Positions 15,838-25,280 of a stretch of DNA of 64,000 bases are shown here, piece by piece. Both the position numbers and the translations under genes were made by a program. The DNA comes from an uncultured Alphaproteobacteria bacterium (lineage in GTDB: Bacteria; Pseudomonadota; Alphaproteobacteria; VGEJ01): positions 34,611 through 98,610 of the forward strand of contig CAJWJK010000007.1 of the NCBI GenBank assembly GCA_913041535.1, in the 5' to 3' direction. The notes under the pieces are model-generated. The model made no database searches and was not told where the DNA came from. It saw nothing but the letters and a program-made list of their open reading frames with translations. How positions within the stretch are numbered: the stretch's first letter is position 1; each line of letters opens with the position of its first letter.

Positions 15838-17178
15838 ATGGACAACCCTGATAAAAGCAAGAAACTAAAATGTCTATCGACCGAATCAAACGGACCTTTG
15901 ATCGGACATGCAACAATCCCTGGTGACAAGTCTATCTCTCATCGTGCTCTAATTCTTGGATCAATGGCTTTAGGTGAAACGACGCTGCATGGCCTCCTAG
16001 ACGCGGATGACATAAACAGCACCGCGAAAGCTCTTGTTTGTCTAGGTGCCAGAATCAACAAAGAATCTAATGGCATAGTTCGGGTAAATGGCCGTGGAGT
16101 GGGAGGTCTCAGCGAACCGAGCGACATCCTTGACTTGGGTAATGCCGGCACCGGTGCCAGGTTGCTAATGGGCATTCTGGCAACACACGACTTTATCAGC
16201 ATAATCAATGGCGACCAGTCTCTTAGGCAACGACCGATGGCCCACATCGTAAAACCACTCGAACAAATGGGTGCTCAAATTCACACACGGGATGGTGGGC
16301 GTCTCCCTGCAACCATCATCGGAACTAACAACCCAATCCCCATCTCCTACCATTTACCAATACCGTCAGCGCAGCTAAAATCGGCAGTAATACTTGCTGG
16401 CTTAAACACACCGGGTCGCACGCGCGTTATCGAACCAGCGGCGACCCGTGATCATACTGAGCAACTACTGCGTAGATTTGGTGCCAAAATTCAAATCACC
16501 GTTTCTGAAGACGAAGGAAAAATCATTGACCTTATAGGCCTAACTGAGCTGCAAGCCCAAGAATTATTCATTCCAGCTGACCCATCATCTGCAGCATTTC
16601 CTATCGTAGCCGCTTTGTTGGTACCTGGATCCAAAGTCACAGTCAGTAATGTGGCCCACTCCCCCACAAGGAGTGGATTATTTGAAACATTAGTAGATAT
16701 GGGGGCCAAGATAGATATAACACGATCTGAGAATAGCACGGTAGACATAACGGCGGAATTCAGCACCCTACACGGAGCTGACATTCCCGCTGAACGCGCA
16801 CCACGAATGATTGATGAGTACCCAATACTGGCTATAGCAGCCTCTTGCGCGCAAGGTAGTACGATTATGCGCGGATTAAGTGAACTTAAAGTTAAGGAAA
16901 GCAACCGCCTCAATACTATTGCTGAAGGCTTGAATGCCTGTGGCGTAGAAACTGAAATTCTTAAGGATTCTCTTGTAGTACACGGAAAGGGTGGCCCACC
17001 TTCAGGTGGGGGGGTTGTTCATACCCATCATGACCATCGTATAGCCATGTCTTTTCTCGTGCTTGGGTTGGCCACACCCAAACCAGTTGCCATCGACGAC
17101 AGCTCAGTAATCGCCACAAGTTTCCCTGGTTTTATCGATATGATTGAGGAGCTTGGAGGATCTATCGGTCCAAAATGA
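15838..17178 (+). CDS. aroA: 3-phosphoshikimate 1-carboxyvinyltransferase (EPSP synthase)
   Basis: This enzyme of the shikimate pathway makes EPSP from shikimate-3-phosphate and PEP. Its 446 residues include GDKSISHR near 29-36, GNAGTGAR near 101-108, RQRPMAHI, RDHTEQLLRRFG, RMIDEYPILA, VKESNR and DHRIAMSFL. The RPM motif and overall sequence are close to the class II (Agrobacterium CP4-like) enzymes. At the position of the CP4 alanine that blocks glyphosate, this protein has glycine (about G104), so inhibitor sensitivity is likely. It starts the aroA-cmk-rpsA-sppA-ihfB-lapA block; cmk begins 11 bases after its stop. Confidence 0.96.
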   Translation: MDNPDKSKKLKCLSTESNGPLIGHATIPGDKSISHRALILGSMALGETTLHGLLDADDINSTAKALVCLGARINKESNGIVRVNGRGVGGLSEPSDILDLGNAGTGARLLMGILATHDFISIINGDQSLRQRPMAHIVKPLEQMGAQIHTRDGGRLPATIIGTNNPIPISYHLPIPSAQLKSAVILAGLNTPGRTRVIEPAATRDHTEQLLRRFGAKIQITVSEDEGKIIDLIGLTELQAQELFIPADPSSAAFPIVAALLVPGSKVTVSNVAHSPTRSGLFETLVDMGAKIDITRSENSTVDITAEFSTLHGADIPAERAPRMIDEYPILAIAASCAQGSTIMRGLSELKVKESNRLNTIAEGLNACGVETEILKDSLVVHGKGGPPSGGGVVHTHHDHRIAMSFLVLGLATPKPVAIDDSSVIATSFPGFIDMIEELGGSIGPK

Positions 17179-17189
17179 AATAACAAACA

Positions 17190-17837
17190 ATGATCATTGC
17201 AGTAGACGGTCCGGCCGCGGCCGGAAAAGGAACCTTGGCACGCGGACTTGCCCAACGATTCGAACTTGCCTATCTGGACACTGGCAGTCTCTATCGAACA
17301 GTCGCCGCCCGACTGATTCACCTCGGACACAACTATAATAATGAGGAAGCAGCTAATGTCGCCTCTTCACTTTGCCAAATTGACACAAACGATCCGATCC
17401 TTCGCGATGAACAAACCGGAGTAGTAGCTTCCAAGATTGCAACATTTCCAAAGGTTAGAGAAGCATTGCGTGACTACCAAAGAAACTTCGCATTCAACCC
17501 TCCCAATGGTGCTCTCGGCTCAGTGCTCGACGGGCGCGACATAGGGACAACAGTTTGTCCTGATGCTGATGTAAAGTTCTTTGTAACCGCCAGTTTGGAG
17601 ATAAGAGCCGAACGCCGAGCGCGTGAGATAGCCGCGAATGGTCAACCAGAAAACCTCAAAATAGTGAGGGCTAAACTCGAGGAACGAGATGCCCGCGACA
17701 TGCTTCGAGCGACTGCACCATTGCGGCCCGCACCAGATGCTCACTTGCTCGATACCACGAACTTGGATATAGAGACAGCATTGACCGAGGCAGAATCTCT
17801 CATTCTCGCTAGAATGAGTCGGCCAAACTGGCCGTAA
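17190..17837 (+). CDS. cmk: cytidylate kinase
   Basis: This enzyme phosphorylates CMP/dCMP to the diphosphate with ATP. It has 215 residues with the P-loop DGPAAAGKGT at 6-15, YLDTGSLYR for substrate binding, LDGRDIGT, and RDMLRATAPLRPAPDA in the C-terminal part. Length and motifs are those of bacterial Cmk. It lies directly behind aroA and before rpsA, the usual arrangement in proteobacteria. Confidence 0.96.
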   Translation: MIIAVDGPAAAGKGTLARGLAQRFELAYLDTGSLYRTVAARLIHLGHNYNNEEAANVASSLCQIDTNDPILRDEQTGVVASKIATFPKVREALRDYQRNFAFNPPNGALGSVLDGRDIGTTVCPDADVKFFVTASLEIRAERRAREIAANGQPENLKIVRAKLEERDARDMLRATAPLRPAPDAHLLDTTNLDIETALTEAESLILARMSRPNWP

Positions 17838-17885
17838 AGCCCCTGTCGTGAAGACAAAGTATAGGTTTATAAGCTGACCCGGAAA

Positions 17886-17915
17886 GTTCCGAGGTAAGCA
17901 TTTTTCTTGCGGAAC
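17886..17915 (+). promoter_or_regulatory. hairpin in the rpsA leader
   Basis: GTTCCG (17886-17891) pairs with CGGAAC (17910-17915), and AAG/CTT can extend the stem inside around a T-rich loop. It ends 30 bases before the rpsA ATG. S1 synthesis is autoregulated through leader structures in other bacteria; here that is only a suggestion. Confidence 0.3.
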
Positions 17916-17944
17916 ATGAATGGACATACGACGATGGAAACAAT

Positions 17945-19858
17945 ATGACGGATCAAACAACCGAACCAAGGACCTCCGAGGGTGGTAATGATAAACCATC
18001 AACAACCGAGAATTTTGCTGAACTCCTAGATGAATCATATGGCACTACCCAAAATCTAGAGGGAACCGTTGTGCCAGGCACCATAATTGCAATCGAAAAT
18101 GATATGGCAGTGGTTGATGTGGGGTTGAAGTCGGAAGGTAGAATCTCCCTCAAGGAATTCTCAGGCCCTGGCCAAACCAGTAATCTGCAAATTGGTGACA
18201 AGGTCGAGGTTTTTTTGGAAAGAATGGAAAGCGTGACCGGAGAGGCAGTACTCAGCCGTGACAAAGCACGGCGTGAGGAAGCCTGGGGGAAACTTGAAAA
18301 GGCTTTCAGCAGTACTGATCGTGTAGACGGTGTCATATTCGGACGTGTAAAGGGTGGTTTCACTGTGGACCTCTCAGGAGCAGTAGCGTTTCTTCCTGGG
18401 AGTCAAGTTGATGTTCGCCCAGTCAGAGATGTAGGTCCATTAATGGGTAAAAGCGAGCCCTTCCAGATTCTCAAAATGGATCGGCGACGTGGTAACATAG
18501 TAGTCTCAAGGCGGGCGGTTTTGGAAGAAGATCGAGCAGAAGCACGAGCAGAAATAGTTTCCAACCTCGCTGAAGGTCAGGTGCTAGATGGCGTCGTTAA
18601 GAATATTACCGACTACGGTGCCTTTGTTGACCTTGGTGGGATCGATGGTTTGCTGCATGTTACAGATATTGCATGGCGTCGTACCAACCACCCAAGTGAA
18701 GTGCTCTCTATAGGACAGACTGTCAAAGTGCAGGTGGTTCGTGTTAATCCCGATACCCAACGAATTTCTCTCGGGATGAAGCAATTGGGAGCCGATCCCT
18801 GGGAGAGCGTCGATTCAAAATACCCTGTTGACTCTAACTACACAGGACGAGTCACCAACATTACTGATTATGGTGCTTTCGTTGAGCTAGAGCCAGGCGT
18901 TGAAGGATTAGTGCACGTCTCCGAGATGAGCTGGACCAAAAAAAATGTTCACCCCGGTAAGATTGTCTCAACCAGTCAACAGGTTGACGTGAAAGTCCTT
19001 GATGTTGACCCAGCCAAACGTCGAATTAGCTTAGGCCTCAAGCAGTGCATCGATAATCCATGGGAAAGTTTTCTCGCAAGCCACCCGACAGGTGATGTCG
19101 TCGAAGGCCAAATCAAAAGCATTACAGAATTTGGTCTGTTTGTCGGCCTGGATGATGATGTAGATGGAATGATCCACCTTTCAGACCTTAGTTGGGGCCA
19201 ACCAGGTGAAAAGGTAGTTGCTGAATATAAAAAAGGAGATACTGTCCGAGCGAAAGTTCTAGAAGTAAGTGTAGAGCGCGAACGAATAGGTCTCGGAATA
19301 AAACAGCTTTCCGATGACCCCTTTGCCAATGCAGTCAGCTTAAATAAGGGCGAAACCGTTACGTGCACTGTAAGTGAGGTAAAGGATAGTGGATTAGAGG
19401 TCACGGTTAGCGAAGGTGTCACCGGATTTATTCGTCGAGCAGACCTCGCAAGGGAACGATCTGAACAGAGACCAGACCGTTTCGCCGCCGGCGATCGTTT
19501 TGATGCTCGCATCACGAATGTTGATCACGATGCGCGACAAGTAACGTTATCGATTAAAGTGCTTGAAATTGCTGAAGAAAAGGAAGCAATGGCACAGTAT
19601 GGTTCATCAGATAGTGGCGCCAGTTTGGGGGATATACTTGGTGCTGCGATCAGTCGCCATGCGGAAGAGCAAACTGACGTTCCGAGCGATGAAAGTGAGC
19701 CTTCTACACAACAGACTGTCAGTGACAAACCAACTGAGACGCCTGACCAAGAGGTAAAGGAGACCCAAGATATCAATGTGGAAATATCGGCAGATGGGAG
19801 TGCCGAAAGTGAGCATGAAAACCCAGAATCGACCGATGATATTGACAAAGCTAAATAA
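17945..19858 (+). CDS. rpsA: 30S ribosomal protein S1
   Basis: S1 brings mRNA to the ribosome. The protein has 637 residues with six S1/OB repeats in a row; the first two are divergent and ribosome-binding. Repeats three to five show the classic ITDYGAFV and ITEFGLFV cores followed by GLLHVTDIAW, GLVHVSEMSW and GMIHLSDLSW. A seventh region after about residue 560 is a low-complexity tail rich in Glu, Ser, Thr and Asp, making the protein longer than the E. coli one. It is preceded by cmk and a leader hairpin. Confidence 0.97.
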   Translation: MTDQTTEPRTSEGGNDKPSTTENFAELLDESYGTTQNLEGTVVPGTIIAIENDMAVVDVGLKSEGRISLKEFSGPGQTSNLQIGDKVEVFLERMESVTGEAVLSRDKARREEAWGKLEKAFSSTDRVDGVIFGRVKGGFTVDLSGAVAFLPGSQVDVRPVRDVGPLMGKSEPFQILKMDRRRGNIVVSRRAVLEEDRAEARAEIVSNLAEGQVLDGVVKNITDYGAFVDLGGIDGLLHVTDIAWRRTNHPSEVLSIGQTVKVQVVRVNPDTQRISLGMKQLGADPWESVDSKYPVDSNYTGRVTNITDYGAFVELEPGVEGLVHVSEMSWTKKNVHPGKIVSTSQQVDVKVLDVDPAKRRISLGLKQCIDNPWESFLASHPTGDVVEGQIKSITEFGLFVGLDDDVDGMIHLSDLSWGQPGEKVVAEYKKGDTVRAKVLEVSVERERIGLGIKQLSDDPFANAVSLNKGETVTCTVSEVKDSGLEVTVSEGVTGFIRRADLARERSEQRPDRFAAGDRFDARITNVDHDARQVTLSIKVLEIAEEKEAMAQYGSSDSGASLGDILGAAISRHAEEQTDVPSDESEPSTQQTVSDKPTETPDQEVKETQDINVEISADGSAESEHENPESTDDIDKAK

Positions 19859-19985
19859 TAGTTCACCGCTCCCTATGCAGCCCTTTCTCGCCAGTAGCTA
19901 CGTGGTCGTTCTGAGTGACTTCAAATAATTAAGTCTCCCTGTTGGCCATGTATTTATTAGTTGGCTCTCTTGCTTAGGCTCAAGA

Positions 19986-20909
19986 ATGACAATGACTCCT
20001 CTGGATCTTGAAATCGCGATTGACCGTCGTCGGCTTAAGAGACGAGTTGCTGTGTGGAGAACGGCTACAGTTTTAATAACTCTTGCCGCTATTCTAATCA
20101 TTACGGGAAAACTTGGTGTTTTGGACCAGGGGGATCACGTTGCCCAATTAAACGTCGAGGGACTAATTATCTTTGACCCTGACATTACCACGGCACTCAG
20201 AACTGTAAAGAATGACGAAACTGCCCAAGCACTCATAGTCAACATTAATAGTCCGGGTGGTACTACTGTGGGTGGGGAAGAAATGTATGAGGCTTTGCGG
20301 CAAGTGGCTGTTGAAAAACCGGTAGTAGCTGTGATTGGAACACTAGGAACATCGGCAGGTTATCTTGTGGCGCTTGCCGCCGATCACATAATCACCCGCA
20401 ACTCCTCGCTAACCGGCTCCATAGGAGTCATGATGCAAACTGCCGAGATGAGTCAGCTTTTGGATGACATAGGAATACAGACAGAAGTTGTCCGTAGTTC
20501 ACCACTAAAGGGACAACCATCCCTATCTGAACCAATGAACAATCTAGCTCGAACGGTGAACCAGAAACTTGTCGATGATGTTTTTATGTGGTTTGTCGAC
20601 AGACTAGCTGAGCGTCGCAACATGAACCGCGCTAAAGCAATCAAACTCGCGGATGGCAGAGTCTATACGGGTCGTCAAGCATTAGCCTTGAACCTTACTG
20701 ACAATATCGGCGGAGACCTAATGGCCCGCCAATGGCTAGAAACTGAACACGGAGTTTCACAAAACCTGCCTGTTCGGGACATAGACCAAATTGGAGCTAC
20801 CGAAACCATTATTCGACAAACTCTAGGATTTGCTCGAAAAGCTTTGTTTTCTAAGAGGGTTATGCTTGACGGGCTGGTTTCGGTTTGGCACCCTCAGAGT
20901 CCGAGATAG
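19986..20909 (+). CDS. sppA: signal peptide peptidase SppA, short form
   Basis: This is a membrane-bound S49 serine protease that degrades released signal peptides. It has 307 residues with a single N-terminal transmembrane helix at about 23-42. The nucleophile is Ser123 in GTSAGY and the general base Lys175 in SSPLKGQPS. The preceding NSPGG motif (near 88) forms the oxyanion region, and GSIGV follows. The length corresponds to the single-domain bacterial SppA (36K type), not the tandem E. coli enzyme. It lies between rpsA and ihfB, as in many alphaproteobacteria. Confidence 0.93.
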   Translation: MTMTPLDLEIAIDRRRLKRRVAVWRTATVLITLAAILIITGKLGVLDQGDHVAQLNVEGLIIFDPDITTALRTVKNDETAQALIVNINSPGGTTVGGEEMYEALRQVAVEKPVVAVIGTLGTSAGYLVALAADHIITRNSSLTGSIGVMMQTAEMSQLLDDIGIQTEVVRSSPLKGQPSLSEPMNNLARTVNQKLVDDVFMWFVDRLAERRNMNRAKAIKLADGRVYTGRQALALNLTDNIGGDLMARQWLETEHGVSQNLPVRDIDQIGATETIIRQTLGFARKALFSKRVMLDGLVSVWHPQSPR

Positions 20910-20964
20910 GAAGGGTTCGTTACAGCTGAAACCCCATAAACTAGCTGCAAAGAACGAAGTCGGC

Positions 20965-21285
20965 ATGGTCAAATCTGAATTGATACTACGCTTGGCGGAA
21001 CTTAACCCGCACCTTTACCAGCGCGATATTGAGAGAATTGTCTCGACCATGTTTGACGAAATCTCTACTGCCCTAGCAGACGGGGATCGAGTCGAACTAA
21101 GGGGTTTTGGAGCCTTCTCCGTGAAGGCGAGGGCCGCCCGAACGGCGCGCAACCCTCGCACTGGTGTATCGGTAAGTGTGTCGGACAAGCGCGTGCCGTT
21201 TTTTAAATCGGGCAAAGAACTCCGCGAAAGGCTGAACGCTCCCTCGAGAGCTGAAAAGTCAACTCTTCGCGATCCGGCGGATTAG
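20965..21285 (+). CDS. ihfB: integration host factor subunit beta
   Basis: This DNA-bending subunit of the IHF heterodimer has 106 residues. The ATG at 20965 is chosen because the family begins MVKSELI, followed by the dimerising helices ([13 protein letters not shown]), the beta core RGFGAFSVK and the minor-groove arm ARNPRTG with its proline, then [12 protein letters not shown]. The short C-terminal extension after LNAP is polar. It follows sppA by 55 bases, and lapA follows at 34 bases. The partner ihfA is not in the window. Confidence 0.94.
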   Translation: MVKSELILRLAELNPHLYQRDIERIVSTMFDEISTALADGDRVELRGFGAFSVKARAARTARNPRTGVSVSVSDKRVPFFKSGKELRERLNAPSRAEKSTLRDPAD

Positions 21286-21319
21286 CCGCGTCGGTGGGTA
21301 TACGTCGGAGTCCGTACAA

Positions 21320-21661
21320 ATGAGGACTCTTTATCTGTTATCCCTACTACCAGTGGCAATTGTGGTAGCAGCTTTTTCCGTTTCGAACCGAGAGTATATT
21401 GATCTAAGTATATACCCTCTCCCTGTTGAAATCAGGTTGCCCATATTTGCCTTGGTGATTGCCTCATTGTTTATTGGTGCCATTTTTGGAGTTACCGCAG
21501 GATGGTTTAGTGGCTCTCGACGACGACGCAGAATGGCAAAGAGGCGACGACAAATTTCCCAACTACAGAAGCAAGTAGAAGAACTAAGGTCTACAAAGGT
21601 TCAAAAAGCTGTTCCAAGACCCATAACCACTAGATCTGACGCGCCAAAGATTGGCGAATAG
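21320..21661 (+). CDS. lapA: LapA-domain (DUF1049) membrane protein
   Basis: This protein of 113 residues has two hydrophobic helices (about 5-22 and 42-64) separated by the NREYIDLSIYPLPVEIRLP segment typical of LapA. A cytoplasmic basic region (SRRRRRMAKRRR) and a short coiled coil follow. In enterobacteria LapA works with LapB in regulating LPS synthesis through FtsH. In alphaproteobacteria the gene regularly follows ihfB, as here; the role is inferred from the family. The next 175 bases (21662-21836) hold a promoter candidate. Confidence 0.85.
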   Translation: MRTLYLLSLLPVAIVVAAFSVSNREYIDLSIYPLPVEIRLPIFALVIASLFIGAIFGVTAGWFSGSRRRRRMAKRRRQISQLQKQVEELRSTKVQKAVPRPITTRSDAPKIGE

Positions 21662-21758
21662 AACATCAACGTAAGCCACAAATTAATTACACAAGAATCA
21701 TTTCATTGCACTCTTGCATGAGTTAAATGTTATTGTATCCGCCCGTGCCAAGGAAACG

Positions 21759-21787
21759 TTGACTCCACTAATTTCCAGTTTTTTAAA
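21759..21787 (+). promoter_or_regulatory. candidate promoter of the CMD-OCD-DAO cassette
   Basis: TTGACT (21759-21764) and TTTAAA (21782-21787) are spaced by 17 bases and lie 50 bases before the CMD-family ATG at 21837. This suggests the three downstream genes form their own transcription unit, separate from ihfB-lapA. Confidence 0.35.
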
Positions 21788-21836
21788 CGCGCACTGATGA
21801 ATAAATTAACTCGGAAGGGTTCGGCCTAAAAAGATT

Positions 21837-22169
21837 ATGAACAGCTCAAAAAAAGATATAGTCCAGATACAGCAGGATTACGTTTCTAGGTTTTCCTCCG
21901 AGATTTTTAATCGCCCCGGCCTAGGAAAGAGGACTCGCATCCTTCTCAATCTTGCTATGCTCACGATGGCTGGAGAGAGAGAGGTTCTCCGCAAATTCAT
22001 ATACGACGCCTTGGATCTTGGATGTTCTCGGACCGCAATACGTGAAACGCTGCTGCAGACAATAAGTTTCGCTGGCCATAATAAAGTTTCTTTAGCTACT
22101 AACATTGCACAAGAGGTATTTATGGAGATTGGTAAACTTCGTCACAAATCAAGACAAAAAGCCAGATGA
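21837..22169 (+). CDS. carboxymuconolactone decarboxylase (CMD) family protein
   Basis: This small alpha-helical protein has 110 residues with the CMD domain pattern: RTRILLNLAMLTMAGERE, then ALDLGCSRTAIRETLLQTISFAGHNK. It lacks the CxxxH/CxxC pair of AhpD-type peroxidase members, so a decarboxylase-like or purely structural role is likelier than peroxiredoxin activity. The conserved histidine of the C-terminal motif (AGH) is present. Its stop overlaps the start of the cyclodeaminase-family gene by four bases (ATGA), which implies a linked function. Substrate unknown. Confidence 0.8.
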   Translation: MNSSKKDIVQIQQDYVSRFSSEIFNRPGLGKRTRILLNLAMLTMAGEREVLRKFIYDALDLGCSRTAIRETLLQTISFAGHNKVSLATNIAQEVFMEIGKLRHKSRQKAR

Positions 22170-23098
22170 GATATATCGGTGCCGATGGCGTTCACACTGC
22201 GCTTGATTATGAACCGCTAATAGAGCGTTTACGAAACGCTTTTCAAGATGAGGTTAATACGCCCTCCCGCCATCACCACCCTATAACGCGGTCAGATGGA
22301 CCCGACAGTATGCTTCTCCTGATGCCAGCTTGGCGTAAAGGAGGAAAATTAGGTGTCAAATTGGTCACATTCTTTCCTAGAAATTCGGATCAAGGATTAG
22401 CCACAATTCAAGGTTTGTACGTTGTTTTTGATGAAACAGATGGCACACCAGAACTAGTAATGGATGGAGTCGCCTTAACGCTCCGACGCACTTCTTGTGC
22501 CTCAGCCTTAGCAGCCAGTTACCTTGCACGCAAAGATGCATCAGTACTGATTATGGTAGGCGCCGGAGCACTAGCACCCCATCTTATACGAGCGCACTGC
22601 GCAGTGCGCCCCATAAAAGAGATACTCATCTGGAATCGCCACATTGAACGTGCACTTGCATTAGCTAAATCATGCCAAAGAGATGGTTTAAATGCTACGG
22701 CAAGTGATGACCTTGAATCTGCAGTGCGCACGGGTGACATAATTTCGTGTGCTACAATGAGTGAGAAACCTTTAGTTCAAGGCCGTTGGCTAAAGCATGG
22801 CTGCCACCTTGATCTGGTTGGCAGCTTCAAGCCAAGTATGCGTGAGGTAGACGATGAAGCTGTGCAACGCGCACGCATTTTTGTTGATACCCGCAATGGC
22901 GCTGGTACAGAAGCTGGCGACCTTGTTAACCCCATGAAACGTGGCGTAATAGGCCCTGATGCCATAATTGGCGATCTATTTGAGCTCACTCGAAATAGTC
23001 CTGGACGTCGTACTAAGAATGAAATAACACTCTTCAAATCAGTAGGTACTGCAATTGAAGACTTGGCCGCTGCTGAGATGGTGGTGGAGCGTAGTTGA
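22166..23098 (+). CDS. ornithine cyclodeaminase / mu-crystallin family protein
   Basis: This NAD(P)-dependent enzyme has 310 residues. The substrate domain shows LGVKLVTFFP with the conserved lysine and LRRTSCASALAA. The Rossmann domain has the nucleotide motif VGAGALAPHLIRA, and the late DLVGSFKPSMREVDD segment matches the family. Members convert ornithine to proline, act as ketimine reductases, or make or break N-substituted amino acids; the sequence does not decide. It sits in a three-gene cassette with a CMD protein and a DAO-type FAD oxidoreductase, which points to catabolism of an amino acid or imino acid. Confidence 0.87.
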   Translation: MRYIGADGVHTALDYEPLIERLRNAFQDEVNTPSRHHHPITRSDGPDSMLLLMPAWRKGGKLGVKLVTFFPRNSDQGLATIQGLYVVFDETDGTPELVMDGVALTLRRTSCASALAASYLARKDASVLIMVGAGALAPHLIRAHCAVRPIKEILIWNRHIERALALAKSCQRDGLNATASDDLESAVRTGDIISCATMSEKPLVQGRWLKHGCHLDLVGSFKPSMREVDDEAVQRARIFVDTRNGAGTEAGDLVNPMKRGVIGPDAIIGDLFELTRNSPGRRTKNEITLFKSVGTAIEDLAAAEMVVERS

Positions 23099-23111
23099 GG
23101 GGAATTTTCCT

Positions 23112-24416
23112 ATGACTGGGCACTCAAGCGGCACACCAGATATTCATAATCTAAACGATTCCCTGTGGTATGCGACAGCCATCCCAGAAAAAAAATCATC
23201 TCCATTGCAAGGAAAGCGCGTTGCTGACGTAGCAGTAATTGGGGGTGGTTTTACTGGGTGTTCAGCGGCTCTTCATCTAGCTCTTCAGGGTGCTGCTGTG
23301 GTGTTAGTGGAAAGTAACGAAATCGGATGGGGTGGGTCAGGTCGTAATGCTGGGTTATGTAACGCGGGCCTATGGCTTGATCCTGATGATGTCATGGACC
23401 GTGTTGGACATCACCACGGAACCAAACTAATAGCCGGGCTAACGGAGACTCCAAAACTCGTATCCAACATCATAGGTCGATACAACATTGATTGTGACTG
23501 GGACCCAAGAGGTGTTGTTAAAGCTGCATTCAAACCCTCCCATGTCAAAGGTCTTGATCGCCATGCCGAACAGTGGCGCAAATTAGGGGCGGATATTGAG
23601 TCGTTTGACCGTGAGCAAACTTCAAACATCCTCGGCACAACTCGGTATCACGGATCAATCATTGATCATCGGAGCGGGACTCTTCACCCATTGAGTTATG
23701 CACGCGGTCTTGCCCGTGCTGCCCAAACCGAAGGCGCATCAATACATACACACAGTCCGGCACTGACCTTAGAGCGTGATGGCTCTAAGTGGAACGTAAG
23801 CACTCCTGACGGCTCCATTTGTGCTGATTCCGTCGTACTAGCAACAAATGCTTATTCGAACAGCCTTGTCCCTGGGCTTAAAGAATCAGTCATACCGGTA
23901 GGCTGCTTCATGTGTGCCACAGAACCCCTCGGCCAAAACATCGTTCGGACTATTCTTCCAGCCGGAGGCGCCATGTACGACACGCAACCTTCTATGTATT
24001 TTGCGCGTTTAGATCGTGAACGTAGATTGATTCTAGGTACACTGGGATACTTCCGTATAAAAGACTTAAGTGATAAGAGAACGTGGCCAAATCGAATTAT
24101 GAGATGGCTATTCCCACAGCTGGAAAATGTCGGATGGACGCACCACTGGAGCGGGACAATTGGCTTCACTCCCGACCATGTTCCGCGATTGTACTCGCCG
24201 GAGCCAGGGTTATATATTACACTAGGCTATAATGGACGCGGTATTGGGCCAGGAACTTTCTTTGGAAAAATGTTGGCGGGTTGGATTGGCGGAACGCCAG
24301 AATCTGACTTACCTCTCCCTATTGATCCCATAAAACCCATAACATTCCGACATACACGTCAGCTATTCTATCAAACGGCTTTTCGCGCATCGCTGCTTCG
24401 TGGCTTCGTGAGTTAA
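23112..24416 (+). CDS. FAD-dependent amino acid oxidoreductase (DAO family)
   Basis: This flavoenzyme has 434 residues. An N-terminal dinucleotide motif VAVIGGGFTGCSAALHLA is followed by the GWGGSGRNAG motif typical of PuuB/OrdL-type amine or amino-acid oxidases. A late FTPDHVPRL and GLYITLGYNGRGIG complete the FAD site. The ATG at 23112 has GAGGGGA eight bases upstream and is preferred to the earlier in-frame ATG, which lies inside the cyclodeaminase gene. It probably oxidises an N-substituted amino acid or polyamine intermediate, consistent with its neighbour; exact substrate unknown. After its stop, 211 bases without a recognised gene precede trpF. Confidence 0.88.
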   Translation: MTGHSSGTPDIHNLNDSLWYATAIPEKKSSPLQGKRVADVAVIGGGFTGCSAALHLALQGAAVVLVESNEIGWGGSGRNAGLCNAGLWLDPDDVMDRVGHHHGTKLIAGLTETPKLVSNIIGRYNIDCDWDPRGVVKAAFKPSHVKGLDRHAEQWRKLGADIESFDREQTSNILGTTRYHGSIIDHRSGTLHPLSYARGLARAAQTEGASIHTHSPALTLERDGSKWNVSTPDGSICADSVVLATNAYSNSLVPGLKESVIPVGCFMCATEPLGQNIVRTILPAGGAMYDTQPSMYFARLDRERRLILGTLGYFRIKDLSDKRTWPNRIMRWLFPQLENVGWTHHWSGTIGFTPDHVPRLYSPEPGLYITLGYNGRGIGPGTFFGKMLAGWIGGTPESDLPLPIDPIKPITFRHTRQLFYQTAFRASLLRGFVS

Positions 24417-24627
24417 AAACGGGGAATGGTTTGGATTCCTTGTCATATCCGAGTAGTTTTCCAAAATTCTCCCTATTCATGTTTTGTCTCGTCGGATCTG
24501 TAAGATTTTCCAATGACGCCTAGAAACCATACACACTATAAGTACAATACAAAGACCAACCAAGTTCTGGAAAGTCTATGGCAAGTAACCACAATGCCGA
24601 GTTCCCCTAAGGAGATATCGTGAACAA

Positions 24628-25272
24628 ATGGTAGAGGTCAAAATATGCGGCCTCAACACAGCACCGACGTTGGCCGCTGCAATTTCCGGGGGAGCAAAGT
24701 ACTTAGGGTTTGTTTTTTACCCACCCTCCCCCAGAAATATCAATATTTCTGACTTTGCGCGCCTTGCTTCAGCAGTACCACCGAATGTTAAGCGTGTCGG
24801 ATTATTTGTGGATGCTAACGATGACTTTATTGCCAGAATGATTGCATCAGCTCGGCTGGATATGCTCCAACTACATGGTGCTGAAACCCCAGACCGTGTA
24901 ACTGCTGTTAAAAAACATTTCAAACTTAGAGTCATGAAAGCAATAAAAGTTTCCAGTAGGGCTGACCTACGTCAAGCAAAACGCTACGAAGCTGTAACTG
25001 ACTATCTGTTGTTTGACGCCAAAGCGCCTAAAAAAATGCGGTCGGCCCTTCCAGGGGGGAATGCCTTAACCTTTGATTGGCACTTGTTAAACGGCATAAA
25101 CTGGTCCAAGCCATGGATGCTTTCAGGTGGTCTCAATGCCGACAACGTAGCAAAAGCAATCCAAGTTACTGGCGCGCGAATGGTAGATGTTTCATCGGGT
25201 GTCGAGGAAAATCCAGGGACAAAAAGTAGAGAGCGCATTTCTGAATTTCTTAAAGCCGTTTCCGCAATCTGA
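24628..25272 (+). CDS. trpF: phosphoribosylanthranilate isomerase
   Basis: This enzyme of tryptophan synthesis carries out the Amadori rearrangement of PRA to CdRP. Its 214 residues form a TIM barrel with the catalytic VKICGL start (Cys near 7), [13 protein letters not shown], the catalytic aspartate in LLFDAKAP, and [10 protein letters not shown] and VDVSSGVEE for phosphate binding. AGGAG lies about 12 bases upstream of the ATG, a long spacing. trpB begins eight bases after the stop. It opens the trpF-trpB-trpA-accD-folC cluster. Confidence 0.95.
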   Translation: MVEVKICGLNTAPTLAAAISGGAKYLGFVFYPPSPRNINISDFARLASAVPPNVKRVGLFVDANDDFIARMIASARLDMLQLHGAETPDRVTAVKKHFKLRVMKAIKVSSRADLRQAKRYEAVTDYLLFDAKAPKKMRSALPGGNALTFDWHLLNGINWSKPWMLSGGLNADNVAKAIQVTGARMVDVSSGVEENPGTKSRERISEFLKAVSAI

Positions 25273-25280
25273 GAAGAACT

